From Halobacteriovorax sp. (lineage in GTDB: Bacteria; Bdellovibrionota; Bacteriovoracia; Bacteriovoracales; Bacteriovoracaceae), in NCBI GenBank assembly GCA_002720865.1, contig PBIO01000018.1:1-64000 (forward strand): a stretch of DNA of 64,000 nucleotides, in the 5' to 3' direction. Positions within the stretch are counted from its first letter, which is position 1, and each line of letters begins with the position of its first letter. The notes below the pieces were generated by a model. That model worked only from the letters and a program-made list of their open reading frames with translations, did not search any database and was not told the origin of the DNA. Shown here piece after piece: positions 16,156 to 23,959 of this stretch. Made by a program: the position numbers and the translations under genes.

Positions 16156-18567
16156 TTACCCCTGCTTTAAGAGGTAACCAGCTGATTCTAAAGCACCGAT
16201 TATGGCCACTTCTGAGGCCTTTATAAGCTCTCCATCTAGAGTCTTATCTGGGTCCAAAAAGGTAGACCTAAGAGTAACGGATTTTCGGTCACTTGCGTGG
16301 GCATAAACATCAACTATTTTATGAGAAACAATTTCTTTTATTTTTAATTTCTTAAGAGGTTCTAAAAGTTTTGCAGCTTCTATTCCTGACTCTACGTCTA
16401 AAGTATAGTCAAAAGTTGCTTCAGGAAACTTTGGAAGTGGATGGTATTTTGTCTTATCCTTAATTGCTCTTCCCTCAAAACTGGAAAGGTCGAGTAAGGC
16501 CATTGATAGCTGTCCCTTAATTTTATTATTTTTTAATAAAAGAGGATGAATGCTAAAAATACTTCCATGGGGTTTACCCATAATTCTAATATTTTTAAAT
16601 TCAAATGGGTGCAGCCCACTCCAGTCTTCATTGACGGCCAATGATTTAAATTTAGGGTGTTTATCAATAATCTCACCTGGAAGTGATAATGCCTGGCAAA
16701 GTCTTTCCATAGTGTTTAAAAGTTTTAAGAAAGGACTTTTATTTTTTGAATAGTACATCACGGCTAAAACAGAATGCTCTTTTTCAAAGTCTGGATAAAC
16801 TCTTCCTAACTCAAAACACTTAAACTCCTCATAGTTCTTTGCATTTTTACTAGCAGCTTCAAGTAGAGTTGGAATTAAGCTATCTCTCATTCGATCATGA
16901 TCTTTTGAAATTGAATTTAAGATTTTTAATGAGGAGTCGGCAGGCCAATCGGCCTTCTTAAGAAGCTTCTCCCCTACCAAAGGATAAGTCATTACCTCAA
17001 ATGCTTCGGCATTCATGCTTAAAAAAGTTCTTATTTTCCTATGAAGTTTTTGAGCTTCACTTAGCCTTACGGGTTCAACCGAAAGTTTTGGTCCTTCTGG
17101 GGTAATATTATCGTAACCAATAACTCTTCCAATTTCTTCAATTAGGTCCGCGCCGCAGTCTATATCTTTCGTCGATCTATAGCTTGGAACTAAGACAGTA
17201 AGATCATCTCCATTTTCTGTAACTTTAAAGTCTAATCGAGATAGAATTGAAACAATCTTAGGCTGGTCTAAGGACTTTCCTAGAACCTTACTAATATGAG
17301 AGGCCTTAATATTTAACTGTAGGGGTTCAAAGGAATTTAAATCTTCCCCAGCGTACTCAGGCTTACCAATAACTTTTGCTTCAGGGCAAAGCTCTTTAAC
17401 AAGCTCAAGAATTCTAAGTAGAGTTCTATATGTTAGCTGGCTGTCCAAAGTCTTTTCAAATCTTTGTGAAGAATCTGATCTAAGCCCCAATCGGGTCGAC
17501 GTTCTTCTAACTAGGGCAGGCTTCCAATTTGCCACCTCAATAAATATATTCTCGGTCTTTTCAGTGACTCCTGAATTCAAGCCCCCCATTATCCCCGCCA
17601 AGACTAGAGTCTTCTTTCCATCAGCAATAACTGTATCTGTTGGGAGTAAATCTCTTTCTTGCTCATCTAACGTAACAAATTTTTCTTTTTCAGAAAGTTT
17701 GATAATAATTTTTGAATCTTCAATTTCGTCCCTATCAAAAATATGATTGGGCATTCCAAGTTCCGTCATAACGTAATTTGAGATATCGACGATATTATTA
17801 ATAGGTCTAAGCCCAACAGCTTTTAATCTTCTTTGCATCCAAGTCGGACTTGGGCCGACTTTTACACCGCTTAATGAAAGTCCCCAATAGGCCGTACAGG
17901 AGGTTCCTTCTTCTATTTTTGGTGTAATAGGTGAAGCATCATTACTGAATGTAGCCTCAAGTACCTGTTTCCACTTTTCATCAAAAGGATTTTTTAGATC
18001 GCATTCATAAAGGGCCGCGAACTCTCTAGCGATACCATAATGTCCCCAAAGATCAGGTCTATGGGTAAGCGATTTATTATCGACGTCCAATAAAACGTCA
18101 CTGGTTTCTTTTAGATACTCACCTAAGGTTGTTCCGACAACTGATTCTTGAGGAAGGTCACAAATCCCTTCTGAGCTTTCACTAAGTCCAAGCTCTTCTT
18201 CCGAGCAAAGCATGCCTTCTGACAAAATGCCTCGAATCTTTTTAGGCTCAAGGGTAAACCCAATAGGAAGAGTGGTTCCTATGGGAGCATAATGTGTTTT
18301 TAAACCAACACGAACATTGCTAGCACCGCAAACAACTCGAGCATTTTCTTTTCCACCAAAATTGAATGTTACCAAATTAAGCTTATCCGCTTCTGGATGT
18401 TTCTCTATACTAACAATCTCAGCGATCTTAATCTTTTTTAAGTATTCACCAGACTCGATGACATCTTCGACCTCTGCAGTTCCTAGGGTAAAACGCACCC
18501 CCAAATCTTTAGGTGATACATCAGGTAGGTCAACAAAATCAGAAATCCATTCAGTAGAAATAAGCAT
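16156..18567 (-). CDS. pheT: Phenylalanine--tRNA ligase beta subunit
   Basis: At 803 residues this is the normal length for bacterial PheT. The domain order is intact: a tRNA-binding EMAP-like domain at about 40-150 (KIAEIVSIEKHPEADKLNLV), the B3/B4 editing region with PINNIVDISNYVM, the B5 domain, the catalytic-like core with GRVIGYDNI, and a C-terminal FDX-type anticodon-binding domain (FPEATFDYTL). It forms a heterotetramer with PheS to charge tRNA-Phe. It starts 9 nt after pheS and is clearly co-transcribed with it. Confidence 0.97.
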   Translation of the reverse strand: MLISTEWISDFVDLPDVSPKDLGVRFTLGTAEVEDVIESGEYLKKIKIAEIVSIEKHPEADKLNLVTFNFGGKENARVVCGASNVRVGLKTHYAPIGTTLPIGFTLEPKKIRGILSEGMLCSEEELGLSESSEGICDLPQESVVGTTLGEYLKETSDVLLDVDNKSLTHRPDLWGHYGIAREFAALYECDLKNPFDEKWKQVLEATFSNDASPITPKIEEGTSCTAYWGLSLSGVKVGPSPTWMQRRLKAVGLRPINNIVDISNYVMTELGMPNHIFDRDEIEDSKIIIKLSEKEKFVTLDEQERDLLPTDTVIADGKKTLVLAGIMGGLNSGVTEKTENIFIEVANWKPALVRRTSTRLGLRSDSSQRFEKTLDSQLTYRTLLRILELVKELCPEAKVIGKPEYAGEDLNSFEPLQLNIKASHISKVLGKSLDQPKIVSILSRLDFKVTENGDDLTVLVPSYRSTKDIDCGADLIEEIGRVIGYDNITPEGPKLSVEPVRLSEAQKLHRKIRTFLSMNAEAFEVMTYPLVGEKLLKKADWPADSSLKILNSISKDHDRMRDSLIPTLLEAASKNAKNYEEFKCFELGRVYPDFEKEHSVLAVMYYSKNKSPFLKLLNTMERLCQALSLPGEIIDKHPKFKSLAVNEDWSGLHPFEFKNIRIMGKPHGSIFSIHPLLLKNNKIKGQLSMALLDLSSFEGRAIKDKTKYHPLPKFPEATFDYTLDVESGIEAAKLLEPLKKLKIKEIVSHKIVDVYAHASDRKSVTLRSTFLDPDKTLDGELIKASEVAIIGALESAGYLLKQG

Positions 18568-18576
18568 TATAAAATC

Positions 18577-19641
18577 CTAAAAAGTTTTAAATTGTTCAGA
18601 GAAACGAAGATCAGCTCCGTGAAGATGTCTAATATCATCAATATGATATCTCATCATCACAAGTCGATCTAAACCAAGCCCAAAAGCAAATCCATTAAAT
18701 TCCTCTGGGTCAATGCCCCCGGCTTTTAATACATTTGGGTGAACCATTCCACAGGGAAGAAGCTCTACCCAACCTACCTGCTTACAAACACTACAACCTT
18801 TGCCAGAGCAAATAAGACATTTAATATCGAGTTCAAAACCTGGCTCTACAAATGGAAAGAATCCTGGTCTTAGCCTAACCTCAACATCTTTTTTAAATAT
18901 TTCACTTAAAAGTGATTTCATAAAATAGATCAGATTAGAGACGGAAATATCTTTTCCAACCATCATGCCTTCTAATTGATGAAAAACCATTTCATGAGAA
19001 GCATCCGTTCGTTCACAGCGAAAAACTTTTCCAGGGGCGATAAATCTAAATGGCGGCTTTCTTGAAGTCATGCCTCTTACTTGAATCGTGGAGGTATGAG
19101 TTCTTAATAAAAATTTCTTCTCATCAGTTTCAGCATGAGGATCATGAAACCAAAAAGTATCTTGCATATCTCTTGCGGGATGATCGGAAGGAATATTAAG
19201 GGCCTCAAAATTATGAAATTCATCTTCAATATGTGGTCCATCTAAAATATCAAATCCCATAGAGAGAAAGATATCTTCAATTTCAGTTTGAATTAATGTG
19301 ACTGGATGAATACCACCGTGATGATTATTTGAAGCCATAACTGAGTCAGTTAAGCTTAAGTCTTCCCTTTCACTGGCAAGCTTCTCATTTATGGCATCAA
19401 TCTCAAGTTTTTGAAGTTTTGAATTTATAAGTTCTTGAATTTTATTTTTTACATCATTGGCCGCAGGACCAAGCTGCTTTTTCTCCTCAGGAGTACAGTC
19501 CCTTAGCCCTGCTAAGATTCCTGAGATTGCCCCTTTTTTTCCAAGGTATTCAGACTTTAAATTTAAAATTTCGGCTTCTTTTGAAAGTGCTTCAAGAGCG
19601 GAGGTAAACTCTTCAAATAACTTTTCTAACTTTTCTAACAC
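18577..19641 (-). CDS. pheS: Phenylalanine--tRNA ligase alpha subunit
   Basis: This 354-residue protein has an N-terminal coiled coil (1-90) and a class II synthetase core. Motif 2 is visible as KVFRCERTDASHEMVFHQLEG and motif 3 as FAFGLGLDRLVMM. It activates phenylalanine within the PheS2-PheT2 complex. The start is GTG, with a strong GGAAGGGGAG ribosome-binding site. The CxxC-type pair in CLICSGKGCSVCK at about residues 276-288 is a zinc-knuckle-like insertion. Only 37 nt separate the GTG from the terminator of the structured RNA upstream, so transcription of pheS may depend on readthrough or a very short promoter there. Confidence 0.97.
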   Translation of the reverse strand: MLEKLEKLFEEFTSALEALSKEAEILNLKSEYLGKKGAISGILAGLRDCTPEEKKQLGPAANDVKNKIQELINSKLQKLEIDAINEKLASEREDLSLTDSVMASNNHHGGIHPVTLIQTEIEDIFLSMGFDILDGPHIEDEFHNFEALNIPSDHPARDMQDTFWFHDPHAETDEKKFLLRTHTSTIQVRGMTSRKPPFRFIAPGKVFRCERTDASHEMVFHQLEGMMVGKDISVSNLIYFMKSLLSEIFKKDVEVRLRPGFFPFVEPGFELDIKCLICSGKGCSVCKQVGWVELLPCGMVHPNVLKAGGIDPEEFNGFAFGLGLDRLVMMRYHIDDIRHLHGADLRFSEQFKTF

Positions 19642-19678
19642 GGGGCTCCCCTTCCTTATAGATGCCCGCTATTTTGAC

Positions 19679-19708
19679 AAAAAAAAAGGGGATGAACAAG
19701 CATCCCCC
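19679..19708 (-). terminator. Intrinsic terminator of the structured RNA
   Basis: On the minus strand a GC-rich stem, GGGGATG with CATCCCC around a 6-nt loop, is followed by nine T residues. It ends the RNA at about 19679 and lies 38 nt upstream of the pheS GTG. Confidence 0.85.
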
Positions 19709-20082
19709 GAATATAAAAATCTAGACTGATAGTTAGAAGTTTACACGCTTATAGCGTTGTTTCCCTCGACCCCTACGGCACTTGTGAAAATTACTCCTTG
19801 ATGGCAACCAAGCTTCACCGGCTATCCATGAGGTCCGTCATGGAAAATAAAAATGAATTTTAGAACGGCCTAGTTAAGGACCCATTTTCCTCCCAAAGAC
19901 TCTCACCCTCCCTCCAAGAAACGCTCTCCACGCAACTTGACCCGTTCGTCATCTGGCAATGCCAGCAAGGGGGCGGCCTTCTCCGCTACGGCAACCAACA
20001 ACCCATCCGGAAACCGGGTCAGGGCGGTGGCTTTGCTCGAGGGGACTTTCGAATCCCTCTCGCCTTTATCCACGGGGTTTAT
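19679..20082 (-). ncRNA. Structured RNA with a c-di-GMP-I-like aptamer (merRNA-like)
   Basis: This is a non-coding transcript of about 404 nt bounded by a sigma70-like promoter and an intrinsic terminator. On the minus strand the first 60 nt read GATAAAGGC, then a hairpin capped by CGAAAG, then GCAAAGCCACCG. These are the hallmark segments of the class-I c-di-GMP (GEMM) aptamer: the GNRA-capped helix and the GCAAAGCC junction that stacks between the guanines. GGTTGCCG follows at about 19989-19996 as a possible P3 end. The rest is GC-richer than the surroundings and folds into further hairpins, for example CCATGA with TCATGG. Bdellovibrio merRNA is an abundant, stand-alone RNA of similar size with this aptamer type. 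It could instead be a pheST leader. Confidence 0.65.
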
Positions 20083-20088
20083 GTTTAA

Positions 20089-20117
20089 ATATTAATGCTG
20101 AGCGCAAAATGGATCAA
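20089..20117 (-). promoter_or_regulatory. Strong sigma70-like promoter of the structured RNA
   Basis: TTGATC (20112-20117) and TAATAT (20089-20094) are separated by exactly 17 nt on the minus strand. The expected start is near 20082. This near-consensus promoter fits high expression. Confidence 0.65.
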
Positions 20118-20323
20118 GCTTCCAGGGCCTAGAAATTATAAGAAGTGCAATAATCTCGTGATTAAAGAAACTTATAGATTCATTTTCTTTTTATTCCGAA
20201 ACAATCCCTTCTGGGGGTTAATATTCCATCAAAGTACATAAGAGGTTTAAATCAGCTAAAACCACTACATGCGCTAGGGTCTGTGACCATAAATTTTGTC
20301 AGTTCTTAGGATTTGGTGCTGCC
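20118..20323. other. Spacer between heptose kinase gene and structured RNA
   Basis: No open reading frame or clear RNA gene was seen. A weak CCCCC/GGG imperfect hairpin near 20203-20215 is the only structure. It may hold the transcription end of the upstream operon and control sites for the RNA promoter, but nothing definite can be claimed. Confidence 0.3.
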
Positions 20324-21349
20324 TTATTTATAGCGGGCCTGAAGCCTTTGATAAAAATCAGTTAGCTCTTGAAGATCAACAGTGGCCGTTCCTCGTTTAC
20401 CAACAACAACTCCAGCACCGCAGTTTCCTATCCAGGCCGCTTCTTCAAGACTTGCTCCGGATTTAAGGGCAATGGTTAACAAAGTGATACTTGTGTCCCC
20501 TGCACCAGAGACATCAAAGACTTCTGGGGCCACGGTGGGAATTCGTTTTAAGTCCATATCATCTTTACTTAATAGGGCCATACCCTCAGCTCCGAGAGTG
20601 ATGATGACTTGCTTTAAATTTAATTTATCTAAGAGAATCTCACCCATCTCTTTAATGTTTTTTGTAGAGCCAGAAAATCCAAGAGCTTCTATCATTAACA
20701 TCGATTCAGCTAGGTTTGGTTTTAATAAATCTGCTCCCCTATAGATAAGAGGATCGGAGTTTCTTCCGGGATCTACCGTTACTAAAATATTTTTTTCTTT
20801 GGCCTTTGATATAGAGTGCTGAACAAGCTCTTCATTTAAAAGTCCTTTTGAGTAATCTTCTATGATTAAGGCACTATGACCTTCAATCAAATCATCTATT
20901 CTTTTTTTAAACTTATCACAGACGTCTTTCGTGATTTCTTCAGTGCTCTCATAATCAATTCTACAAATTTGCTGAGCGGCAGTTGTCGCTCGTTCTTTAT
21001 AAGTAGTCATTCTACCTGGGACTCTTACCATCCCCCATGTTTTCAATTCACACTCTTCAAGAAGATTGTCTAACTGATCAGCAAATTTATCATCACCTGC
21101 CATTCCACATAGAGTGCTGTCAACATTTAGTGTTTTTAAATTATGAGAGATATTGGCAGCGAGACCTAGTTTCTCCCATTCCTTTGTGACCCTAAGAACT
21201 GGAACTGGAGCTTCAGGGGAAATTCTTCCAACGGTACCAAAAGTATATTTATCTAAACCGACATCCCCTAAAACAAATACCGGGTCTAGGTTTTTAAATT
21301 TCTCTGTTATTACTTTAAAACGATTTGCTTCAATTAGTGGTGCTGTCAT
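20324..21349 (-). CDS. rfaE1: D-glycero-beta-D-manno-heptose-7-phosphate kinase
   Basis: This 341-residue PfkB-family sugar kinase opens with VFVLGDVGLDKYTFGTVGR and SPEAPVPVL, the diagnostic start of the HldE kinase domain, and has the PfkB signature DVSGAGDT near residue 285. It makes heptose-1,7-bisphosphate in the ADP-heptose pathway for LPS inner core. Only the kinase domain is present; the cytidylyltransferase half of bifunctional HldE is absent and must be encoded elsewhere. It follows the GT9 gene by 3 nt, and both lie behind cmk in one operon. Confidence 0.9.
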   Translation of the reverse strand: MTAPLIEANRFKVITEKFKNLDPVFVLGDVGLDKYTFGTVGRISPEAPVPVLRVTKEWEKLGLAANISHNLKTLNVDSTLCGMAGDDKFADQLDNLLEECELKTWGMVRVPGRMTTYKERATTAAQQICRIDYESTEEITKDVCDKFKKRIDDLIEGHSALIIEDYSKGLLNEELVQHSISKAKEKNILVTVDPGRNSDPLIYRGADLLKPNLAESMLMIEALGFSGSTKNIKEMGEILLDKLNLKQVIITLGAEGMALLSKDDMDLKRIPTVAPEVFDVSGAGDTSITLLTIALKSGASLEEAAWIGNCGAGVVVGKRGTATVDLQELTDFYQRLQARYK

Positions 21350-21352
21350 TTT

Positions 21353-22441
21353 TTATCCTAAAAATTCTTCTACAGAATTATAAACATCCTCAACTTCTAT
21401 TTTAGCCATACATTCAAAATAGGGACAGGTTCTTCCTGAGCATTCAAATTGTTCGCCGCAAACTACATCGGGAACGATGACTTTTGTTTTTTCATTTCTA
21501 TCAAACGGTCCCCACCTCAAGGCACTTTGCACTTTAATTGGGGAATATAGTCCAATTAAATTGATCCCTAGAGTGTTGGCAATATGGGTGGTTCCAGTGC
21601 TTGGACCAATAAAAAGGTCGGCCTTTGAAAGAACTGCCATATAATCACTTAGCCCCCGAATTAATCCATTAAAAAAATGAACTTTATGTTCAAGGAACTT
21701 GTAATCATCTCTGGCCAGTTGATCTCTAAGTCCAGTTAAAAATTTCTCATCACCTGGAGTGTAACTAATAAGAAAGGTACAAAGCCCAGGTTTTTCTTTT
21801 TCTATTCGGCTAATGATACGAGCGTAATTGCGGCTACTCCAATTTAAAGTATGTCCCATCATACCAGGATGGATCACCACTAACTTTTCCTTTAGCTCTA
21901 CTCCACCTTTGTACAAGTCTTCCTTAAGATTATTAAAAGCTTTTTCCTTTTGCTCTTCTGAAATATTAATTTTAGGAGCATAACGCTCTCTTTTATCGCT
22001 TTTATAAGTGATTCCAAGGGGACCAAGGAGATTTAAGTTGTAATCAGACTCGTGCATACTAACGAGGCTTCGGCTCTGCCTGACGGCCTTATTTAAAAAG
22101 ACAAAAGATTGCCATTTTGACTTTAGCCCGCCTCTAAATTTAATTCCTTTTTTCCATGCGCAATAAGAAGGTAAATGGGAACCTCCCACATGAAAATAAG
22201 CATCGGCTTTAAATTCTTCGTATTTATTTTTTAAAAAGGACATCTTCTTAAAATATGAAAGCTTATGATCCAAGACCCAGCATTCATCAACGTAGGGGTG
22301 ATCGTTAAAGAGATCTAAACATTTTGGAGAAACGATAAATGCAACCTTGGCATCGGTATAATTTTCTTTGATAAATTTGGCCATAGGTAGGGTTAATAAA
22401 GTATCACCTATGGCGTCTGTTCGATTTATTATGACTCTCAA
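21353..22441 (-). CDS. Glycosyltransferase family 9 (heptosyltransferase-like)
   Basis: This 362-residue protein has the GT9 opening INRTDAIGDTLLTLPMAKFI and the donor-site region LFIGPSTGTTHIANTLG. Family 9 contains the LPS heptosyltransferases. The adjacent heptose kinase supports an LPS inner-core role. The C-terminal segment has Cys residues (VVCGEQFECSGRTCPYFEC), common in this family. It overlaps cmk by 4 nt and is followed 3 nt later by the kinase. Confidence 0.9.
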   Translation of the reverse strand: MRVIINRTDAIGDTLLTLPMAKFIKENYTDAKVAFIVSPKCLDLFNDHPYVDECWVLDHKLSYFKKMSFLKNKYEEFKADAYFHVGGSHLPSYCAWKKGIKFRGGLKSKWQSFVFLNKAVRQSRSLVSMHESDYNLNLLGPLGITYKSDKRERYAPKINISEEQKEKAFNNLKEDLYKGGVELKEKLVVIHPGMMGHTLNWSSRNYARIISRIEKEKPGLCTFLISYTPGDEKFLTGLRDQLARDDYKFLEHKVHFFNGLIRGLSDYMAVLSKADLFIGPSTGTTHIANTLGINLIGLYSPIKVQSALRWGPFDRNEKTKVIVPDVVCGEQFECSGRTCPYFECMAKIEVEDVYNSVEEFLG

Positions 22442-23127
22442 AGGTTAATCCCCGAGGCTATCGCTTTTTCCTTAACCAACTTAGTTAAAGTTGAAAGGGT
22501 ATCATCGAGACTAGACCCGTTTTCAACTAATATTGCATCTTCAGTTTGAATAAGTGGAGAATGAGAACGATTGCGATCCGTAGCATCTCTTTCCTCGATA
22601 TCTTTAATTATCGTCTCCAGTGTTAGGTCGGTTTCACCTTTCTCCTTAAGCTCTTCTAATCTTCTTCGGGCCCTTTCTTCAGGAGCAGTCGTTATAAAAA
22701 ATTTACAAAAAGCATTGGGAAAAACAACCGAGCCTATATCTCGCCCTTCCATAACACATACCTTGGTCGTGGCCAGAGTTCTTTGAAAATCCACGAGAAA
22801 CTCTCTCACTATCGGAATTTGAGATATAGTGCTAGCGAGCTTTGAAACTTCATGCTCGCGTATTTTTTGAGTTAAGTCTGTTCCGTCAATTTGAATAAGA
22901 ACCTGGTCGCTAACACCATACTCTAGATTAAGGGTGTTAAGAAGTGATTGGACCTTACTTTCATCATCAAGGGGAACAGATTGTTCCTTGGCCCAAAACC
23001 CGAGGGCCCGGTACATGGCACCCGTATCAATATAAAGAAGATCTAAATTCTTTGCCAAAAGTTTCGCACAAGTACTTTTTCCACTACCACTTGGTCCATC
23101 GATGGCTATGACCCATTGCTTCCCCAA
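22438..23127 (-). CDS. cmk: Cytidylate kinase
   Basis: This 229-residue P-loop kinase has Walker A GPSGSGKST at 11-19, YIDTGAMYRALG right after, and MEGRDIGSVVFP in the middle. All are standard for bacterial CMP kinases, which phosphorylate CMP and dCMP. It heads an operon that continues with the GT9 gene (4-nt overlap) and the heptose kinase. This pairing of a housekeeping kinase with LPS genes would couple CMP supply and LPS transcription. Confidence 0.95.
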   Translation of the reverse strand: MGKQWVIAIDGPSGSGKSTCAKLLAKNLDLLYIDTGAMYRALGFWAKEQSVPLDDESKVQSLLNTLNLEYGVSDQVLIQIDGTDLTQKIREHEVSKLASTISQIPIVREFLVDFQRTLATTKVCVMEGRDIGSVVFPNAFCKFFITTAPEERARRRLEELKEKGETDLTLETIIKDIEERDATDRNRSHSPLIQTEDAILVENGSSLDDTLSTLTKLVKEKAIASGINL

Positions 23128-23192
23128 TTGGGACTCCTTTACTTAAAAATTTAAATGATTTTAGCAAATCTTTCTACAGGTGTAACAGTGAT

Positions 23193-23834
23193 TTATATAA
23201 TCTTAACGCTATCAGCCTTTGCCATTTGTTTCGAGCGCTGGAGCCTAAAAACTAAATACTGATATCTTTTTTGAATATTGGTCCAATACTTCATTTTTGG
23301 CACCCCTGACTTTCTAATCCTTCTAAGCAATCCCACTCTTCCAAGATTATATGCCATACTAGCGAGTTGATGATTCCCTTTAAATTTATGAAAGAGGTTT
23401 TTAAGATAAAAACTACCAAGCTCGATATTTCTTGCGGGCTGATACCAAGGGATATTTTCTTTTTTTGGAAGCTTTATCAAAACCTCCTTAGCGGTAGCGG
23501 GCATGAGCTGCATAAGACCTCTAGCCCCTTTGTAGCTAATTGCTTTTTTATTAAAACTTGATTCTGTCCATATAAGCGCCGTGATCCAAAGTGGATCAAG
23601 TCTTTGGCTTAAGCTTATATCAACTATTTTTTTGGCAAGCTTTGGATCACCTTTCTTAAATTTTTCTTCTATCAAGGACTCAATGCCATTGATCAATTCA
23701 AAATAGGTAAACTGACTTACACCCATCCATTTTGTTTGATGAAGAGAGAAGAAACGTGTCTCAGGTCCTTCACTAAGTGAAAAACTAAAGAAAATGGTTA
23801 ACACACATAGCGTTATTTGAATTTTATTTTGCAT
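23193..23834 (-). CDS. Lytic transglycosylase (SLT domain)
   Basis: This 213-residue secreted protein has a signal peptide at 1-21. The SLT/goose-lysozyme-like catalytic domain carries the Glu in WTESSFN (E91), the ARGLMQLMPAT motif at about 104-114 and SMAYNLG near 165, the standard set for family 1 enzymes. It cleaves peptidoglycan glycan strands with formation of anhydro-muropeptides. It lies 65 nt upstream of cmk on the same strand and diverges from the DUF255 gene. Confidence 0.9.
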   Translation of the reverse strand: MQNKIQITLCVLTIFFSFSLSEGPETRFFSLHQTKWMGVSQFTYFELINGIESLIEEKFKKGDPKLAKKIVDISLSQRLDPLWITALIWTESSFNKKAISYKGARGLMQLMPATAKEVLIKLPKKENIPWYQPARNIELGSFYLKNLFHKFKGNHQLASMAYNLGRVGLLRRIRKSGVPKMKYWTNIQKRYQYLVFRLQRSKQMAKADSVKII

Positions 23835-23959
23835 CCGACAACTGTTTTGCCCTTTCCTAAAGGGGCAGTCAACAGTTGACGCAACTCAAATCAATAAGCT
23901 TTGCGGTAGCGTAAGGCCTTAATTACAATATCTCCACTATTTAACTTAACGGATTGATA

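Noticed and set aside
19679-20082. Candidate RNase P RNA, tmRNA, 6S RNA or SRP RNA
   Set aside because: The size fits RNase P RNA or tmRNA, but the conserved GAGGAAAGTCC core, the ACAGAA region, the tmRNA tag frame and the TCCACCA end were not found. The GCAAAGCC junction and CGAAAG cap instead match a c-di-GMP aptamer.
20382-20744. 120-codon plus-strand frame
   Set aside because: Lies wholly within the opposite strand of the heptose kinase, whose motifs are intact.
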